The position numbers and the translations under genes are program-made. Positions 1-5,279 of a stretch of DNA of 5,281 nt are shown here, piece after piece. The stretch covers positions 1-5,281 of the forward strand of contig JBQCIO010000004.1 in NCBI GenBank assembly GCA_051953655.1. Direction: 5' to 3'. This stretch comes from JBQCHF01 sp051953655 (GTDB lineage Bacteria; Actinomycetota; Actinomycetes; Motilibacterales; Motilibacteraceae). Under the pieces are notes generated by a model. It saw only the letters and a list, made by a program, of their open reading frames with translations, was not told the origin of the DNA and ran no database searches. How positions within the stretch are numbered: the first letter of the stretch is position 1; each line of letters begins with the position of its first letter.

Positions 1-378
1 AGCGCTCCGCCCGACTACGTGGGCGGGTCCGGCGCCACCGCGGCGCCGTTCCCCGGCCCCTCCGTCACCCCCCGCCACGTCGCCGCGCCGATGCCCCGCG
101 GCGAGCGCCCGCACGTCGCCCGCCCGGTCGGCCCGGCCTACCTGCTGGTGGTGGCCGGCGTCGGCGTCGCCCTCGGCTTCGCGGTGATCGACCGCTTCCG
201 GGTCTGCTCCGCGGTCCTCTCGCTCACCCTCAGGGGCGCCGCCGCCCTGCGCGCGGTGCTCCCCACCCGCCTGGCCGGGCTGCTGGCGGTGCGCTCGCGG
301 GGGCTCGACGTCGCCGCGCTGCTCGCGCTCGCGCTGGGGGCGACGCTGCTGACGATCACGGTGCCGCGGCCGCGGTAA
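1..378 (+). CDS. DUF3017-type small membrane protein, 3' part (5' end probably outside window)
   Basis: Frame 1 is open from the first base to TAA at 376-378, giving 125 visible residues. Residues 1-44 are Pro/Gly/Ala/Arg-rich and probably cytoplasmic and disordered. Three hydrophobic segments follow at about 45-63, 69-87 and 102-121. Between helices 2 and 3 lies the polar stretch LAGLLAVRSRGLDV. That stretch, with the DRFR just after helix 1, is what I recognise as the actinobacterial DUF3017 family, whose function is unknown. Family members usually sit between folD and mdh, and here mdh is next, although convergent. GTG at 19 and ATG at 91 are in frame, but neither has a Shine-Dalgarno sequence in front, so the true start is probably upstream of the window. 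The family call rests on remembered sequence and neighbourhood, not on a search. Confidence 0.72.
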   Translation, partial: SAPPDYVGGSGATAAPFPGPSVTPRHVAAPMPRGERPHVARPVGPAYLLVVAGVGVALGFAVIDRFRVCSAVLSLTLRGAAALRAVLPTRLAGLLAVRSRGLDVAALLALALGATLLTITVPRPR

Positions 379-522
379 CGCTGGCGCCGCGGCTCGCGCT
401 CGGCGTCGCGTCGGTCTCTCGGCTGCGGTCCCGCCTCCCAAGGTCGACGGCGCTGGTGACGGCGGCAGCGGGTGGGGGGCCAGCTCGGGCTGCCGGGTGC
501 GGCAGGCTTCGTGGCTGGGCGA

Positions 523-567
523 TGAAGGGCGCTTTTGGCCAATAGGTTCGCATGAAGGTGCCCTTCA
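523..567. repeat. Imperfect inverted repeat, REP-like or bidirectional terminator-like
   Basis: TGAAGGGC at 523-530 is perfectly complementary to GCCCTTCA at 560-567. The pairing can continue inward through 531-537 against 553-559 with several G-U wobbles. The right half is also a compact palindrome on its own (TGAAGG 553-558, CCTTCA 562-567, three-base loop). TTGGCCAA at 535-542 is a perfect 8-bp palindrome in the centre. Position between convergent genes, and local AT enrichment compared with its surroundings, suit a terminator or a dispersed intergenic repeat. Whether it recurs in the genome cannot be seen from one window. Confidence 0.5.
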
Positions 568-692
568 CCCAATCCCGGCGATCATTAGTCGCGGAGGGCG
601 GCGGGAGCCACCCCGCGCCGGGCTGCTCCCGTCACCAGCGCCCTTGACCGTGATGCGCAGGACCGCGGCGGCCCGCTATGCGCGACCACATA

Positions 693-742
693 CGCGAGGG
701 GTCCCCTGACCCGCCAAGTAGCAGGTCAGGGGACCCCTCACG
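693..742. terminator. Strong hairpin terminator downstream of mdh (possibly bidirectional)
   Basis: Bases 696-711 (GAGGGGTCCCCTGACC) pair without mismatch with 724-739 (GGTCAGGGGACCCCTC), a 16-bp GC-rich stem with a 12-base loop. Two more pairs follow after one mismatch (693-694 with 741-742). The stem begins about 20 bases beyond the mdh stop codon on the minus strand. No U-tract follows on either strand, which is common for actinobacterial terminators. It could also stop transcripts arriving from the left, but the strength and placement fit mdh best. Confidence 0.78.
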
Positions 743-759
743 CAGAAGCGGACCGGCCT

Positions 760-1752
760 TCAGCCGATGAGGCCGAGCTCCTTGACGGCGCTGCGCTCGT
801 CGGCCAGCTCGGCGGCGCTGGCGTCGATGAGGCGGCGGGAGAAGTCGTCGATCTCCAGGCCCTGGACGATCTCGTAGTTGCCGCCGGAGGTGGTGACCGG
901 GAACGAGGAGATCAGGCCCTCGGGGACGCCGTAGGAGCCGTCGGACGGGACGGCCATCGAGACCCAGTCGCCGGCGGCGGTGCCGAGCAGCCAGTCGTGG
1001 GCGTGGTCGATGGTCGCGTTGGCCGCCGAGGCCGCCGACGACGCCCCGCGCGCCTCGATGATGGCCGCGCCGCGCTTCTGCACCGTCGGGATGAAGTCCT
1101 CCTCCAGCCACTTCTGGTCGTTCACGACCTCGGCGGCGTTCTGGCCGCGGACCTCGGCGTGGAAGATGTCGGGGTACTGGGTGGCGGAGTGGTTGCCCCA
1201 GATCGTCATGTGCTTGACGTCGGTGACCGCGGCGCCGGTCTTCTGCGCCAGCTGCGCGATGGCCCGGTTGTGGTCCAGGCGGGTCAGCGCGGAGAAGCGC
1301 TCGCGGGGGACGTCGGGGGCGTTGCTCATGGCGATGAGCGCGTTGGTGTTGGCCGGGTTGCCGGTCACGAGCACGCGGACGTCGTCGGCGGCGTGGTCGT
1401 TGATGGCCTTGCCCTGCACGGTGAAGATCGCGCCGTTGGCCGAGAGCAGGTCGCCGCGCTCCATGCCCTTGGTGCGCGGGCGGGCACCCACGAGCAGGCA
1501 CAGGCTGGCACCGTCGAAGATCACGTTGGGGTCGTCGCCGGTCTGCACGCCGGCCAGCAGCGGGAAGGCGCAGTCGTCGAGCTCCATGACGACGCCCTCG
1601 AGCGCGCCGAGCGCCGGAGTGATCTCCAGCAGCCGCAGCTCCACCGGGGTGTCCGGGCCGAGCAGCGCGCCGCTGGCGATGCGGAACAGCAGGCTGTAGC
1701 CGATCTGCCCGGCCGCGCCGGTGACGGCGACCTTCACGGGGGACTTGCTCAC
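760..1752 (-). CDS. mdh: Malate dehydrogenase, NAD-dependent (complete)
   Basis: This cytoplasmic TCA-cycle enzyme interconverts malate and oxaloacetate with NAD(H). The 330 residues match the normal length of the cytosolic-type family found in Actinobacteria. Visible features in order are: Rossmann loop GAAGQIG at 12-18; E43 at the end of the second strand (LRLLEITPAL), the acidic residue that holds the adenosine ribose and favours NAD over NADP; the mobile substrate loop with R93 and R99 (RPRTKGMER, whose Met argues against lactate dehydrogenase); GNPANTN at 131-137; and LDHNR with D160 and R163, paired with catalytic H188 in WGNHS. No key residue is missing. The start is GTG at 1750-1752, supported by AAGGAG six bases upstream; the stop is TGA. 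It is transcribed divergently from icd and ends before a strong hairpin. Confidence 0.97.
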   Translation of the reverse strand: MSKSPVKVAVTGAAGQIGYSLLFRIASGALLGPDTPVELRLLEITPALGALEGVVMELDDCAFPLLAGVQTGDDPNVIFDGASLCLLVGARPRTKGMERGDLLSANGAIFTVQGKAINDHAADDVRVLVTGNPANTNALIAMSNAPDVPRERFSALTRLDHNRAIAQLAQKTGAAVTDVKHMTIWGNHSATQYPDIFHAEVRGQNAAEVVNDQKWLEEDFIPTVQKRGAAIIEARGASSAASAANATIDHAHDWLLGTAAGDWVSMAVPSDGSYGVPEGLISSFPVTTSGGNYEIVQGLEIDDFSRRLIDASAAELADERSAVKELGLIG

Positions 1753-1758
1753 GACACG

Positions 1759-1764
1759 CTCCTT
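1759..1764 (-). promoter_or_regulatory. Ribosome binding site of mdh
   Basis: On the minus strand AAGGAG stands six bases before the GTG at 1752. This fixes the non-ATG start of mdh; the protein then opens with SKSPVKVAVTGAAG, which places the Rossmann strand at the expected distance from the N terminus. Confidence 0.85.
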
Positions 1765-1805
1765 CGCGCTGGCTGGTGATCACGACGACAGTCCGACCGG
1801 TGGCG

Positions 1806-1811
1806 ACGCTA
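1806..1811 (-). promoter_or_regulatory. Candidate -10 element of the mdh promoter
   Basis: The minus strand reads TAGCGT, which fits the actinobacterial TANNNT pattern and lies about 54 bases before the start codon. No convincing TTGACA-like -35 sits at the right distance; the place is occupied by one arm of the inverted repeat at 1828-1835. This is a prediction from pattern only. Confidence 0.35.
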
Positions 1812-1827
1812 GCAACCCCGGCGGAGG

Positions 1828-1887
1828 CGGACACCACCAGCCCGGGCCGGGCGTGAGCCGCGCCCCGGCGCCCGGTTAGGGTGTCCG
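1828..1887. repeat. Widely spaced inverted repeat in the mdh-icd divergent promoter region
   Basis: CGGACACC at 1828-1835 is the exact reverse complement of GGTGTCCG at 1880-1887. The arm centres are 52 bp apart, close to five turns of B-DNA. The left arm covers the expected -35 position of mdh and the right arm overlaps the candidate -10 of icd. That arrangement could let one regulator bind both sites on the same DNA face. An 8-bp palindrome GCCCGGGC (1840-1847) lies between them. In such GC-rich DNA a chance match is quite possible. Confidence 0.35.
1877..1882 (+). promoter_or_regulatory. Candidate -10 element of the icd promoter
   Basis: TAGGGT matches the actinobacterial TANNNT -10 pattern and lies about 35 bases before the icd ATG, leaving a short leader with the ribosome binding site. 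No good -35 box is seen 17-19 bases upstream. It is the best promoter candidate in the gap, but is based on pattern alone. Confidence 0.42.
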
Positions 1888-1901
1888 GCGGCACACTCGA
1901 G

Positions 1902-1906
1902 AGGAG
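1902..1906 (+). promoter_or_regulatory. Ribosome binding site of icd
   Basis: AGGAG within GAGAGGAGCC stands 11 bases before the ATG at 1918. It supports this start over internal methionines. Confidence 0.75.
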
Positions 1907-1917
1907 CCTGACCGCAG

Positions 1918-3135
1918 ATGGCCAAGATCAAGGTTGCCGGGCCGGTCGTCGAGCTCGACGGCGACGAGATGACCCGGATCATCTGGCAGTTCATCAAGGA
2001 CCGCCTGATCCACCCGTACCTCGACGTCGACCTGCGCTACTACGACCTGAGCATCCAGCACCGCGACGCCACCGACGACCAGGTGACCGTGGACGCCGCC
2101 AACGCCATCAAGGAGTTCGGCGTCGGCGTGAAGTGCGCCACCATCACCCCGGATGAGGCGCGGGTGGAGGAGTTCGGCCTGAAGAAGATGTGGCGCTCGC
2201 CTAACGGCACCATCCGCAACATCCTCGGCGGCGTCGTCTTCCGCGAGCCGATCATCATCAGCAACATCCCGCGGCTGGTGCCGGGCTGGACCAAGCCGAT
2301 CGTCATCGGCCGCCACGCCCACGGCGACCAGTACCGCGCCACCGACTTCAAGGTCCCCGGCGCCGGCACCGTCACGCTCACCTACACCCCCGCCGACGGC
2401 TCGGCCCCGGTGGAGATGGAGGTCGTGCAGATGCCCGAGGACGGCGGCGTCGTCATGGGCATGTACAACTTCAAGCAGTCCATCGCCGACTTCGCCCGCG
2501 CCTCGCTGCGCTACGGCCTCTCGCGCAACTACCCGGTCTACCTCTCCACCAAGAACACGATCCTCAAGGCCTACGACGGCATGTTCAAGGACGTGTTCCA
2601 GGAGGTCTACGAGACCGAGTTCAAGGCCGACTTCGAGACCGCCGGCCTCACCTACGAGCACCGCCTCATCGACGACATGGTCGCCGCGGCGCTCAAGTGG
2701 GAGGGCGGCTACGTCTGGGCCTGCAAGAACTACGACGGCGACGTGCAGTCCGACACCGTGGCGCAGGGCTTCGGCTCGCTGGGCCTGATGACCTCGGTGC
2801 TCATGACGCCGGACGGCAGGACGGTGGAGGCCGAGGCCGCGCACGGCACCGTGACGCGTCACTTCCGCCAGCACCAGCAGGGCAAGCCGACCTCGACCAA
2901 CCCGATCGCGTCGATCTTCGCCTGGACCGGTGGTCTCAAGCACCGCGGCACCCTGGACAACCAGCCCGAGGTGACGAACTTCGCGCAGACCCTCGAGCGG
3001 GTCTGCGTCGAGACCGTCGAGAGCGGCAAGATGACCAAGGACCTCGCGCTGCTCATCAGCAAGGACAGCCCCTGGCTGACCACCGAGGAGTTCCTGGCCG
3101 CGCTGGACGAGAACCTGCAGAAGGCCACCGCCTGA
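1918..3135 (+). CDS. icd: Isocitrate dehydrogenase, NADP-dependent, eukaryote-like homodimeric type (complete)
   Basis: This enzyme oxidatively decarboxylates isocitrate to 2-oxoglutarate, producing NADPH, in the cytoplasm. The 405 residues belong to the type II homodimeric family that includes human IDH1/IDH2, not the E. coli Icd or the large monomeric type. Active-site residues fall at the same numbers as in human IDH1: SPNGTIRN at 94-101 with R100, then R109, R132 in GRHAHGDQY, Y139, K212 in LSTKNTILK, and metal ligands D252, D275 and D279. The NADP-phosphate region is HGTVTRH at 309-315 (R314, H315), followed by NPIASIFAW at 328-336. Nothing essential is missing. The ATG has a good ribosome binding site and the TGA is followed 35 bases later by a terminator hairpin, so the gene is probably monocistronic. 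It is divergent from mdh, another TCA-cycle gene. Confidence 0.97.
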   Translation: MAKIKVAGPVVELDGDEMTRIIWQFIKDRLIHPYLDVDLRYYDLSIQHRDATDDQVTVDAANAIKEFGVGVKCATITPDEARVEEFGLKKMWRSPNGTIRNILGGVVFREPIIISNIPRLVPGWTKPIVIGRHAHGDQYRATDFKVPGAGTVTLTYTPADGSAPVEMEVVQMPEDGGVVMGMYNFKQSIADFARASLRYGLSRNYPVYLSTKNTILKAYDGMFKDVFQEVYETEFKADFETAGLTYEHRLIDDMVAAALKWEGGYVWACKNYDGDVQSDTVAQGFGSLGLMTSVLMTPDGRTVEAEAAHGTVTRHFRQHQQGKPTSTNPIASIFAWTGGLKHRGTLDNQPEVTNFAQTLERVCVETVESGKMTKDLALLISKDSPWLTTEEFLAALDENLQKATA

Positions 3136-3169
3136 ACCAGCCCGCGGGTGCGCGCGCCCGATAAGGCCC

Positions 3170-3210
3170 GAACGGGGCCGGTCCCTCATGGAGGGGGACC
3201 GGCCCCGTTC
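3170..3210 (+). terminator. Terminator hairpin of icd
   Basis: GAACGGGGCCGGTCC (3170-3184) pairs perfectly with GGACCGGCCCCGTTC (3196-3210). Three further pairs (3185-3187 with 3193-3195, one of them G-U) leave a five-base loop ATGGA. The stem starts 35 bases after the icd stop and is followed by TCTCG instead of a true U-tract. It separates icd from the secreted-protein unit. Confidence 0.85.
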
Positions 3211-3229
3211 TCGTGTGCCCGAGGTTCTG

Positions 3230-3235
3230 TATGGC
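3230..3235 (+). promoter_or_regulatory. Weak candidate extended -10 for the secreted-protein transcript
   Basis: TATGGC preceded by TG (TGTATGGC) lies between the icd terminator and the structured leader, which is where a promoter must be if that leader is transcribed with the gene downstream. The hexamer is a poor match and no -35 box is evident. Confidence 0.2.
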
Positions 3236-3321
3236 AGGGGTCGTTCCTGAGGGTTCGGGACCGTGGGCGGACTCACCCGGACGGGGCCAACAGTCGCGGC
3301 GAAGGGGTGCCGATGCAGGAC

Positions 3322-3347
3322 CGGACGTGCCGAGGCCGGCACGTCCG
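3322..3347 (+). repeat. Perfect 11-bp stem-loop in the leader
   Basis: CGGACGTGCCG (3322-3332) and CGGCACGTCCG (3337-3347) pair perfectly around a four-base loop AGGC. It lies 63 bases before the ATG of the secreted-protein gene. If the leader is a ydaO-type riboswitch, this is its variable peripheral hairpin. Alone it could be an operator or attenuator. Confidence 0.7.
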
Positions 3348-3375
3348 ATCGCTCCGCACCGGCCTCTGCACCCCA

Positions 3376-3385
3376 CCTGCGCAGG
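3376..3385. repeat. 10-bp perfect palindrome before the secreted-protein gene
   Basis: CCTGCGCAGG reads the same on both strands and ends 25 bases before the ATG. It coincides with the segment that resembles the 3' core of the ydaO motif. As DNA it could instead be a dimeric repressor site, though in GC-rich sequence it may be incidental. Confidence 0.4.
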
Positions 3386-3400
3386 CGGCCCCGAACAGGC

Positions 3401-3404
3401 AAGG
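3401..3404 (+). promoter_or_regulatory. Ribosome binding site of the secreted-protein gene
   Basis: AAGG lies six bases before the ATG at 3411, directly after the closing helix of the leader. It is a modest match, but together with the signal peptide that begins at this ATG it decides the start over the in-frame GTG at 3213. Confidence 0.6.
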
Positions 3405-3410
3405 CACCTC

Positions 3411-5219
3411 ATGCACCGCTCGCACCGCCCGTCCGCCGCCCTCCCGCTCCCCCGCCGGCGTCCGGACTCCCGCCGGCCCGGTCGCGCACTCGCCCTCGGC
3501 GCGGCAGCCGCCCTCGCCGTCGGCGCCCCGGCCACCCTGGCCCTCACCGGCACCGCCAGCGCCGCCGGCACCACGGTCACCAACGCCTCGTTCGAGCAGG
3601 GCTGGTCCGGCACCGCGCCGGCCACCTGCTGGCAGCAGGGCGGCGTCGGCAGCGGCCGGGCCACCCTCACCGCGAGCAGCACCGCGCGCAGCGGCGCCCG
3701 CTCGGCCCGCCTCTCCGTCACGTCCCTGGCCCGCACCAAGGCCAACCGCAAGGTGGTGGTGGACCAGCACACCGCCGGCTGCGCCCCCACCGTGGTCGCC
3801 GGCCACCGGTACACCGTGTCGGTCTGGTACCAGTCCAGCGCGCACCCGCAGATGGTCCTCTACTACCGCGACGGCGCCGGCCGCTGGCAGTGGTGGGACC
3901 AGGGCTCGCAGTACGCCGCCCGCAGCAGCTGGGGCATGATCGCCTTCACCACAGCCCCGGTGCCGGCCGGCGCGACCGCGCTGAGCTTCGGGCCCTCGAT
4001 CACCTCCACCGGCTGGCTGCTGGTGGACGACGCCGCGATCGTGGACCGCAGCGCCACCAGCACCAGCACGCCGACGAGCACAGCGACGCCGACCGCCACC
4101 GCCACCCCGACGGCCACCGCCACGTCGTCGACCGTCGCGGTCGCCCCGACGTCGACCGACGGCAGCACACCGGCCGCCAGCAGCACACCGACCAGCAGCA
4201 GCACCCCGACCAGCACGGCCACCGCGACGCCGACCGGCACCACCACCCCGACCAGCACCGCGACGGCCAGCAGCACGCCCACCAGCACGCCCACCACCAC
4301 CGCGACGTCGACCGGCCCCACCGTGCACGTGGCCACCGCGGCGCAGCTGGCCAGCGCGCTGCAGGCGGCCATTCCGGGCACGACGATCGTGCTGGCCGAC
4401 GGCACCTACGCCGGCCGCTTCACCCTGGCCCGCTCAGGAACGGCGACCGCGCCGATCCGGATCACCGGCAGCCGGGCCGCGGTGCTCGACGGCGGCTCAA
4501 CCAGCACCGGCTACGTGCTGCACCTGGACCGCGCGAGCTACGTGCAGGTGGACGGGTTCACCGTGCGCAACGGGCAGAAGGCCGTGGTGCTCGACGAGTC
4601 CAGCCACGTCGTGCTCGACCACCTCGACCTCGGGCACACCGGTGACGAGGTGCTGCTGCTGCGCAACTTCAGCAGCGACAACGTGGTCTCCGACAACGAG
4701 ATCCACGACTCCGGCCTGGTCACCCCCGGCTACGGCGAGGGCGTCTACGTGGGCCTGTCCAAGGGCAACTGGTCCTCCACCAGCCAGTCGCGCACCGGCG
4801 GCGCGCCGGACACCTCGGACCGCAACCGGATCCAGGGCAACCACATCGTGCGCACCACGGCCGAGAGCGTGGACATCAAGGAGGGCACGACCGGCGGCGT
4901 CATCACCGGCAACACCTTCGACGCCACCGGCCTGTCCGGCGCGAACTACGCCGACTCGTGGGTGGACATCGCCGGCAACGGCTACCTGGTGCAGGGCAAC
5001 ACCGGCCTGCCCGGCGGCGCGCTGCTCGAGGGCTACCAGACGCACGTGATCCTGGCCGGCTGGGGCAACGACAACGTCTTCGACGCCAACGCCAGCACGG
5101 TGGACGCGGCCGGCTACGGCATCGACATCCACACCAAGGGCACCGGCAACGTCGTGAAGGCGAGCAACACCGTCGTCGGCGCGGCCAAGGGCCTGACGAA
5201 CATCGCCGTCACCCGCTGA
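3411..5219 (+). CDS. Secreted carbohydrate-binding, right-handed beta-helix protein (putative polysaccharide lyase-like)
   Basis: The product has 602 residues. Residues 1-25 are Arg-rich with a twin arginine (SRRPGRA, a poor Tat match). A hydrophobic core spans 26-45 and a likely signal peptidase site follows ASA at 49-51. Residues 54-213 form a jelly-roll-like carbohydrate-binding module: NASFEQG at 58-64, CWQQGG at 73-78, aromatic-rich WQWW at 159-162 and a closing LLVDD at 203-207. C73 and C124 could form a disulfide. Residues 214-302 are a Ser/Thr/Pro/Ala linker. Residues 303-602 look like a right-handed parallel beta-helix of the pectate lyase/chondroitinase B fold, opening with VHVATAAQLASAL and LADGTY. 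Later stretches include GEGVYVG (442-448), SVDIKEGT (486-493) and a run of N-x-(V/I) turns. K490 and nearby Asp residues are possible catalytic or Ca2+ sites, but I cannot assign a lyase family. It probably acts outside the cell on a polysaccharide. GTG at 3213 was rejected because it would place 66 extra residues before the signal peptide. Confidence 0.85.
   Translation: MHRSHRPSAALPLPRRRPDSRRPGRALALGAAAALAVGAPATLALTGTASAAGTTVTNASFEQGWSGTAPATCWQQGGVGSGRATLTASSTARSGARSARLSVTSLARTKANRKVVVDQHTAGCAPTVVAGHRYTVSVWYQSSAHPQMVLYYRDGAGRWQWWDQGSQYAARSSWGMIAFTTAPVPAGATALSFGPSITSTGWLLVDDAAIVDRSATSTSTPTSTATPTATATPTATATSSTVAVAPTSTDGSTPAASSTPTSSSTPTSTATATPTGTTTPTSTATASSTPTSTPTTTATSTGPTVHVATAAQLASALQAAIPGTTIVLADGTYAGRFTLARSGTATAPIRITGSRAAVLDGGSTSTGYVLHLDRASYVQVDGFTVRNGQKAVVLDESSHVVLDHLDLGHTGDEVLLLRNFSSDNVVSDNEIHDSGLVTPGYGEGVYVGLSKGNWSSTSQSRTGGAPDTSDRNRIQGNHIVRTTAESVDIKEGTTGGVITGNTFDATGLSGANYADSWVDIAGNGYLVQGNTGLPGGALLEGYQTHVILAGWGNDNVFDANASTVDAAGYGIDIHTKGTGNVVKASNTVVGAAKGLTNIAVTR
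4050..4316 (+). repeat. Low-complexity Ser/Thr/Pro linker-coding repeat
   Basis: This stretch encodes residues 214-302 of the secreted protein, almost all Thr, Ser, Pro and Ala, in irregular units such as TPTSTATPTATATP. The DNA is correspondingly repetitive (ACCAGCAGCACGCC-like units). It is typical of flexible, often glycosylated linkers between modules of secreted actinobacterial carbohydrate-active proteins. Such repeats are prone to length change by slippage. Confidence 0.85.
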
Positions 5220-5273
5220 TCCGGCCTCGCTCGACGTCGCCGATGTGGGTCGTGGGCACCTTGGTTCCGATAG

Positions 5274-5279
5274 AAGGAG
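5274..5279 (+). promoter_or_regulatory. Ribosome binding site of a gene beginning just past the window
   Basis: AAGGAG stands two bases from the right edge, 55 bases after the end of the secreted-protein gene. A plus-strand start codon is expected within about ten bases beyond the edge. No terminator hairpin is visible in 5220-5273, so the next gene could be co-transcribed. Nothing of its product can be seen. Confidence 0.55.

Larger units (their letters stand above)
379..759. other. Intergenic region between convergent genes, no credible gene
   Basis: These 381 bases separate the DUF3017 gene from the end of mdh. Open frames exist on both strands, but they are Arg/Pro/Ala-rich, overlap each other and lack ribosome binding sites, so I read none as coding. 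No tRNA cloverleaf is evident. The recognisable contents are the REP-like inverted repeat at 523-567 and the hairpin at 696-739. Bases 379-520 and 568-690 show nothing I can name. Confidence 0.6.
3246..3399 (+). promoter_or_regulatory. Structured leader resembling a ydaO-type cyclic di-AMP riboswitch (divergent)
   Basis: The leader of the secreted-protein gene is closed by a long-range helix: GTTCGGG (3253-3259) with CCCGAAC (3390-3396), plus CCT (3246-3248) with AGG (3397-3399) across a bulge. It ends right before the ribosome binding site. Inside are pieces in the order expected for the ydaO motif as I remember it: GGGGCCAACAG at 3283-3293, GAAGGGGTG at 3301-3309, a variable hairpin at 3322-3347, and ACCTGCGCAGGCG at 3375-3387, like the ACCUCGUAAGCG that ends the core. 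Deviations are a shortened GGGGACCCAA block and no clear CAGCUAACC. In Actinobacteria this riboswitch commonly precedes secreted cell-wall proteins, which suits the context. GGGGTGC (3304-3310) can also pair with GCACCCC (3368-3374), a possible competing fold. Class assignment is tentative; a structured leader of another kind is the alternative. Confidence 0.5.

Noticed and set aside
497..709. Small open frames on both strands in the 379-759 gap
   Set aside because: They lack ribosome binding sites, run across the palindromic elements and have composition expected of non-coding GC-rich DNA.
980..1779. Two plus-strand open frames opposite mdh
   Set aside because: Both are antisense shadows of a confidently identified mdh and have no ribosome binding sites or recognisable motifs.
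632..1894. Minus-strand open frame of 420 codons overlapping mdh in another frame
   Set aside because: The product is dominated by Arg, Gly, Pro and Ala, as expected from an off-frame reading of GC-rich coding DNA. It runs through the mdh hairpin and the divergent promoter region.
1876..3402. Long minus-strand open frame (508 codons) opposite icd
   Set aside because: It is the antisense shadow of a fully conserved icd gene. The product is low-complexity Val/Leu/Gly/His/Arg-rich with no recognisable domain.
3213..3410. N-terminal extension of the secreted protein from GTG at 3213
   Set aside because: It would put 66 Arg/Pro-rich residues before a normal signal peptide, has no ribosome binding site, starts within bases of the icd terminator and overlaps the structured leader.
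4050..4316. Tandem repeat considered as a CRISPR-like array or mobile element scar
   Set aside because: Units are short and irregular, lie in frame and encode a typical Ser/Thr/Pro linker. There are no constant repeats with unique spacers and no flanking target duplications.
3863..4405. Minus-strand open frame with a very hydrophobic Val/Gly/Leu/Ala repeat resembling membrane helices
   Set aside because: The hydrophobic repeat is the reverse complement of Thr/Ser/Pro linker codons in the secreted protein. It is a codon-composition artefact.
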